A program made the position numbers and the translations under genes. Positions 5,230 through 5,920 of a DNA stretch of 5,920 nucleotides are shown in pieces. Where the stretch lies: assembly GCA_964388945.1 (NCBI GenBank), contig CAYMCM010000098.1, positions 1 through 5,920 on the forward strand, in the 5' to 3' direction. The DNA comes from Roseburia_D sp964388945 (GTDB taxonomy: Bacteria; Bacillota; Clostridia; Lachnospirales; Lachnospiraceae). Each line of letters begins with the position of its first letter. Positions within the stretch are counted from its first letter, which is position 1. The notes under the pieces were generated by a model. The model did not search any database. It saw nothing but the letters and a program-made list of their open reading frames with translations, and was not told where the DNA came from.

Positions 5230-5920
5230 ATACGTCCAGATTCTGAACGTATTTTGCATTCGCTTCTATAAATTCTCTTCTCGGCTCTACTTTATCGCCC
5301 ATCAAGGTGGTAAAGGTAACATCTATTTCCGAAGAGGATTCCTCATCTACAATCACTTTTTTCAAAATACGTTTTTCCGGGTCCATAGTCGTCTCCCAGA
5401 GCTGTTCCGCATCCATCTCACCCAGACCTTTGTAACGCTGGATCTTGTTATTTCCGTCACGTCCAATCTCTGTCAGGATCTTATTTAATTCTTCATCACT
5501 GTAAGCGTACCACACGTTTTTATTTTTCTCGATCTTGTAAAGCGGCGGCTGTGCCAGATAAACATGTCCCTGTTTGATGAGCTCCGGCATAAACCGATAC
5601 AGGAAGGTGAGCATCAGTGTACTGATATGCGCACCGTCTACATCGGCATCAGTCATAATAATGATCTTGTTATATCGCAGTTTGGAAATATCAAAATCTT
5701 CATGAATTCCTGTTCCAAACGCAGTGATCATCGCTTTGATCTCCGCATTGCCATAGATCTTATCCAGTCTCGCCTTCTCCACATTCAAGATCTTTCCTCG
5801 AAGCGGAAGAATTGCCTGAGTTGCACGGCTTCTCGCTGTTTTCGCAGATCCGCCGGCGGAATCTCCCTCGACAATGAAGATCTCACAGTTTTTCGGATCT
5901 TTGTCGGAACAGTCTGCCAG
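5228..5920 (-). CDS. gyrB: DNA gyrase subunit B, C-terminal part (5' end outside the window)
   Basis: Only the last 230 codons of the ATPase subunit of gyrase are present, with the frame open to the right edge (a codon begins at 5920). The fragment starts inside the TOPRIM domain: EGDSAGGSA (18-26) with the metal-binding Glu, PLRGKILNVEKAR (39-51), and MTDADVDGAHI (89-99) with the catalytic DxD. QRYKGLGEMDAEQLWETTM (161-179) and REFIEANAKYVQNLDV (215-230) form the typical C-terminal end. It lacks the roughly 170-residue insertion of enterobacterial GyrB. An apparent start at 5788 is only an internal Leu codon (TTG) in GKILN. D20 and R41 correspond to E. coli D426 and K447, so the GyrB quinolone region looks ordinary. 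GyrB rather than ParE is supported by the adjacent gyrA. Confidence 0.97.
   Translation of the reverse strand: MADCSDKDPKNCEIFIVEGDSAGGSAKTARSRATQAILPLRGKILNVEKARLDKIYGNAEIKAMITAFGTGIHEDFDISKLRYNKIIIMTDADVDGAHISTLMLTFLYRFMPELIKQGHVYLAQPPLYKIEKNKNVWYAYSDEELNKILTEIGRDGNNKIQRYKGLGEMDAEQLWETTMDPEKRILKKVIVDEESSSEIDVTFTTLMGDKVEPRREFIEANAKYVQNLDV

Noticed and set aside
5228..5788. A separate 186-codon gene starting at 5788
   Set aside because: The start would be TTG inside the conserved GyrB sequence GKILNVEK, and the same frame is open with GyrB TOPRIM motifs to the right edge. It is the 3' part of gyrB.

Overview
The window reads as a chromosomal segment of an anaerobic Firmicute, most likely a Lachnospiraceae-type Clostridium relative. 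The grounds are moderate GC with AT-rich gaps, strong AGGAGG ribosome binding sites, TTGACA/TATAAT-type promoters, a tRNA without encoded CCA, a Firmicute-style gyrB-gyrA pair, and a two-subunit oxygen-sensitive (class I) fumarase. The genus cannot be fixed from the sequence alone. Every gene found lies on the minus strand, so transcription runs from right to left.

Layout in the direction of transcription: the last 230 codons of gyrB (5920-5228); gyrA, complete (5214-2710), whose ribosome binding site overlaps the gyrB stop; a 114-base gap with two adjacent inverted repeats, one of which has a U-tract only for the plus strand; a 299-residue membrane protein of the CmpB/PF06541 type with a long C-terminal coiled coil (2595-1696); the fumarase alpha subunit (1699-854), joined to the membrane protein by an ATGA stop/start overlap; the fumarase beta subunit (826-272); a promoter just after the beta-subunit stop; tRNA-Ser(GCU) (170-83); and a second strong promoter at the left edge, which fires out of the window.

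GyrA and GyrB form the A2B2 gyrase that introduces negative supercoils. The two fumarase subunits make one [4Fe-4S] hydro-lyase that interconverts fumarate and L-malate. The membrane protein has no known role, but its translational coupling to the fumarase alpha subunit makes it part of the same expression unit. No promoter could be recognised between gyrA and this three-gene unit.

Most of the window is ordinary core genome. The points that deserve a second look are the 2579-2705 region (possible plus-strand small RNA or misoriented terminator), the coupling of the CmpB-like protein to fumarase, the glycine at the quinolone-sensitive position of GyrA, and the two stable-RNA-like promoters at the left end. 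I found no mobile element, CRISPR array, defence system or clearly novel multi-gene system.
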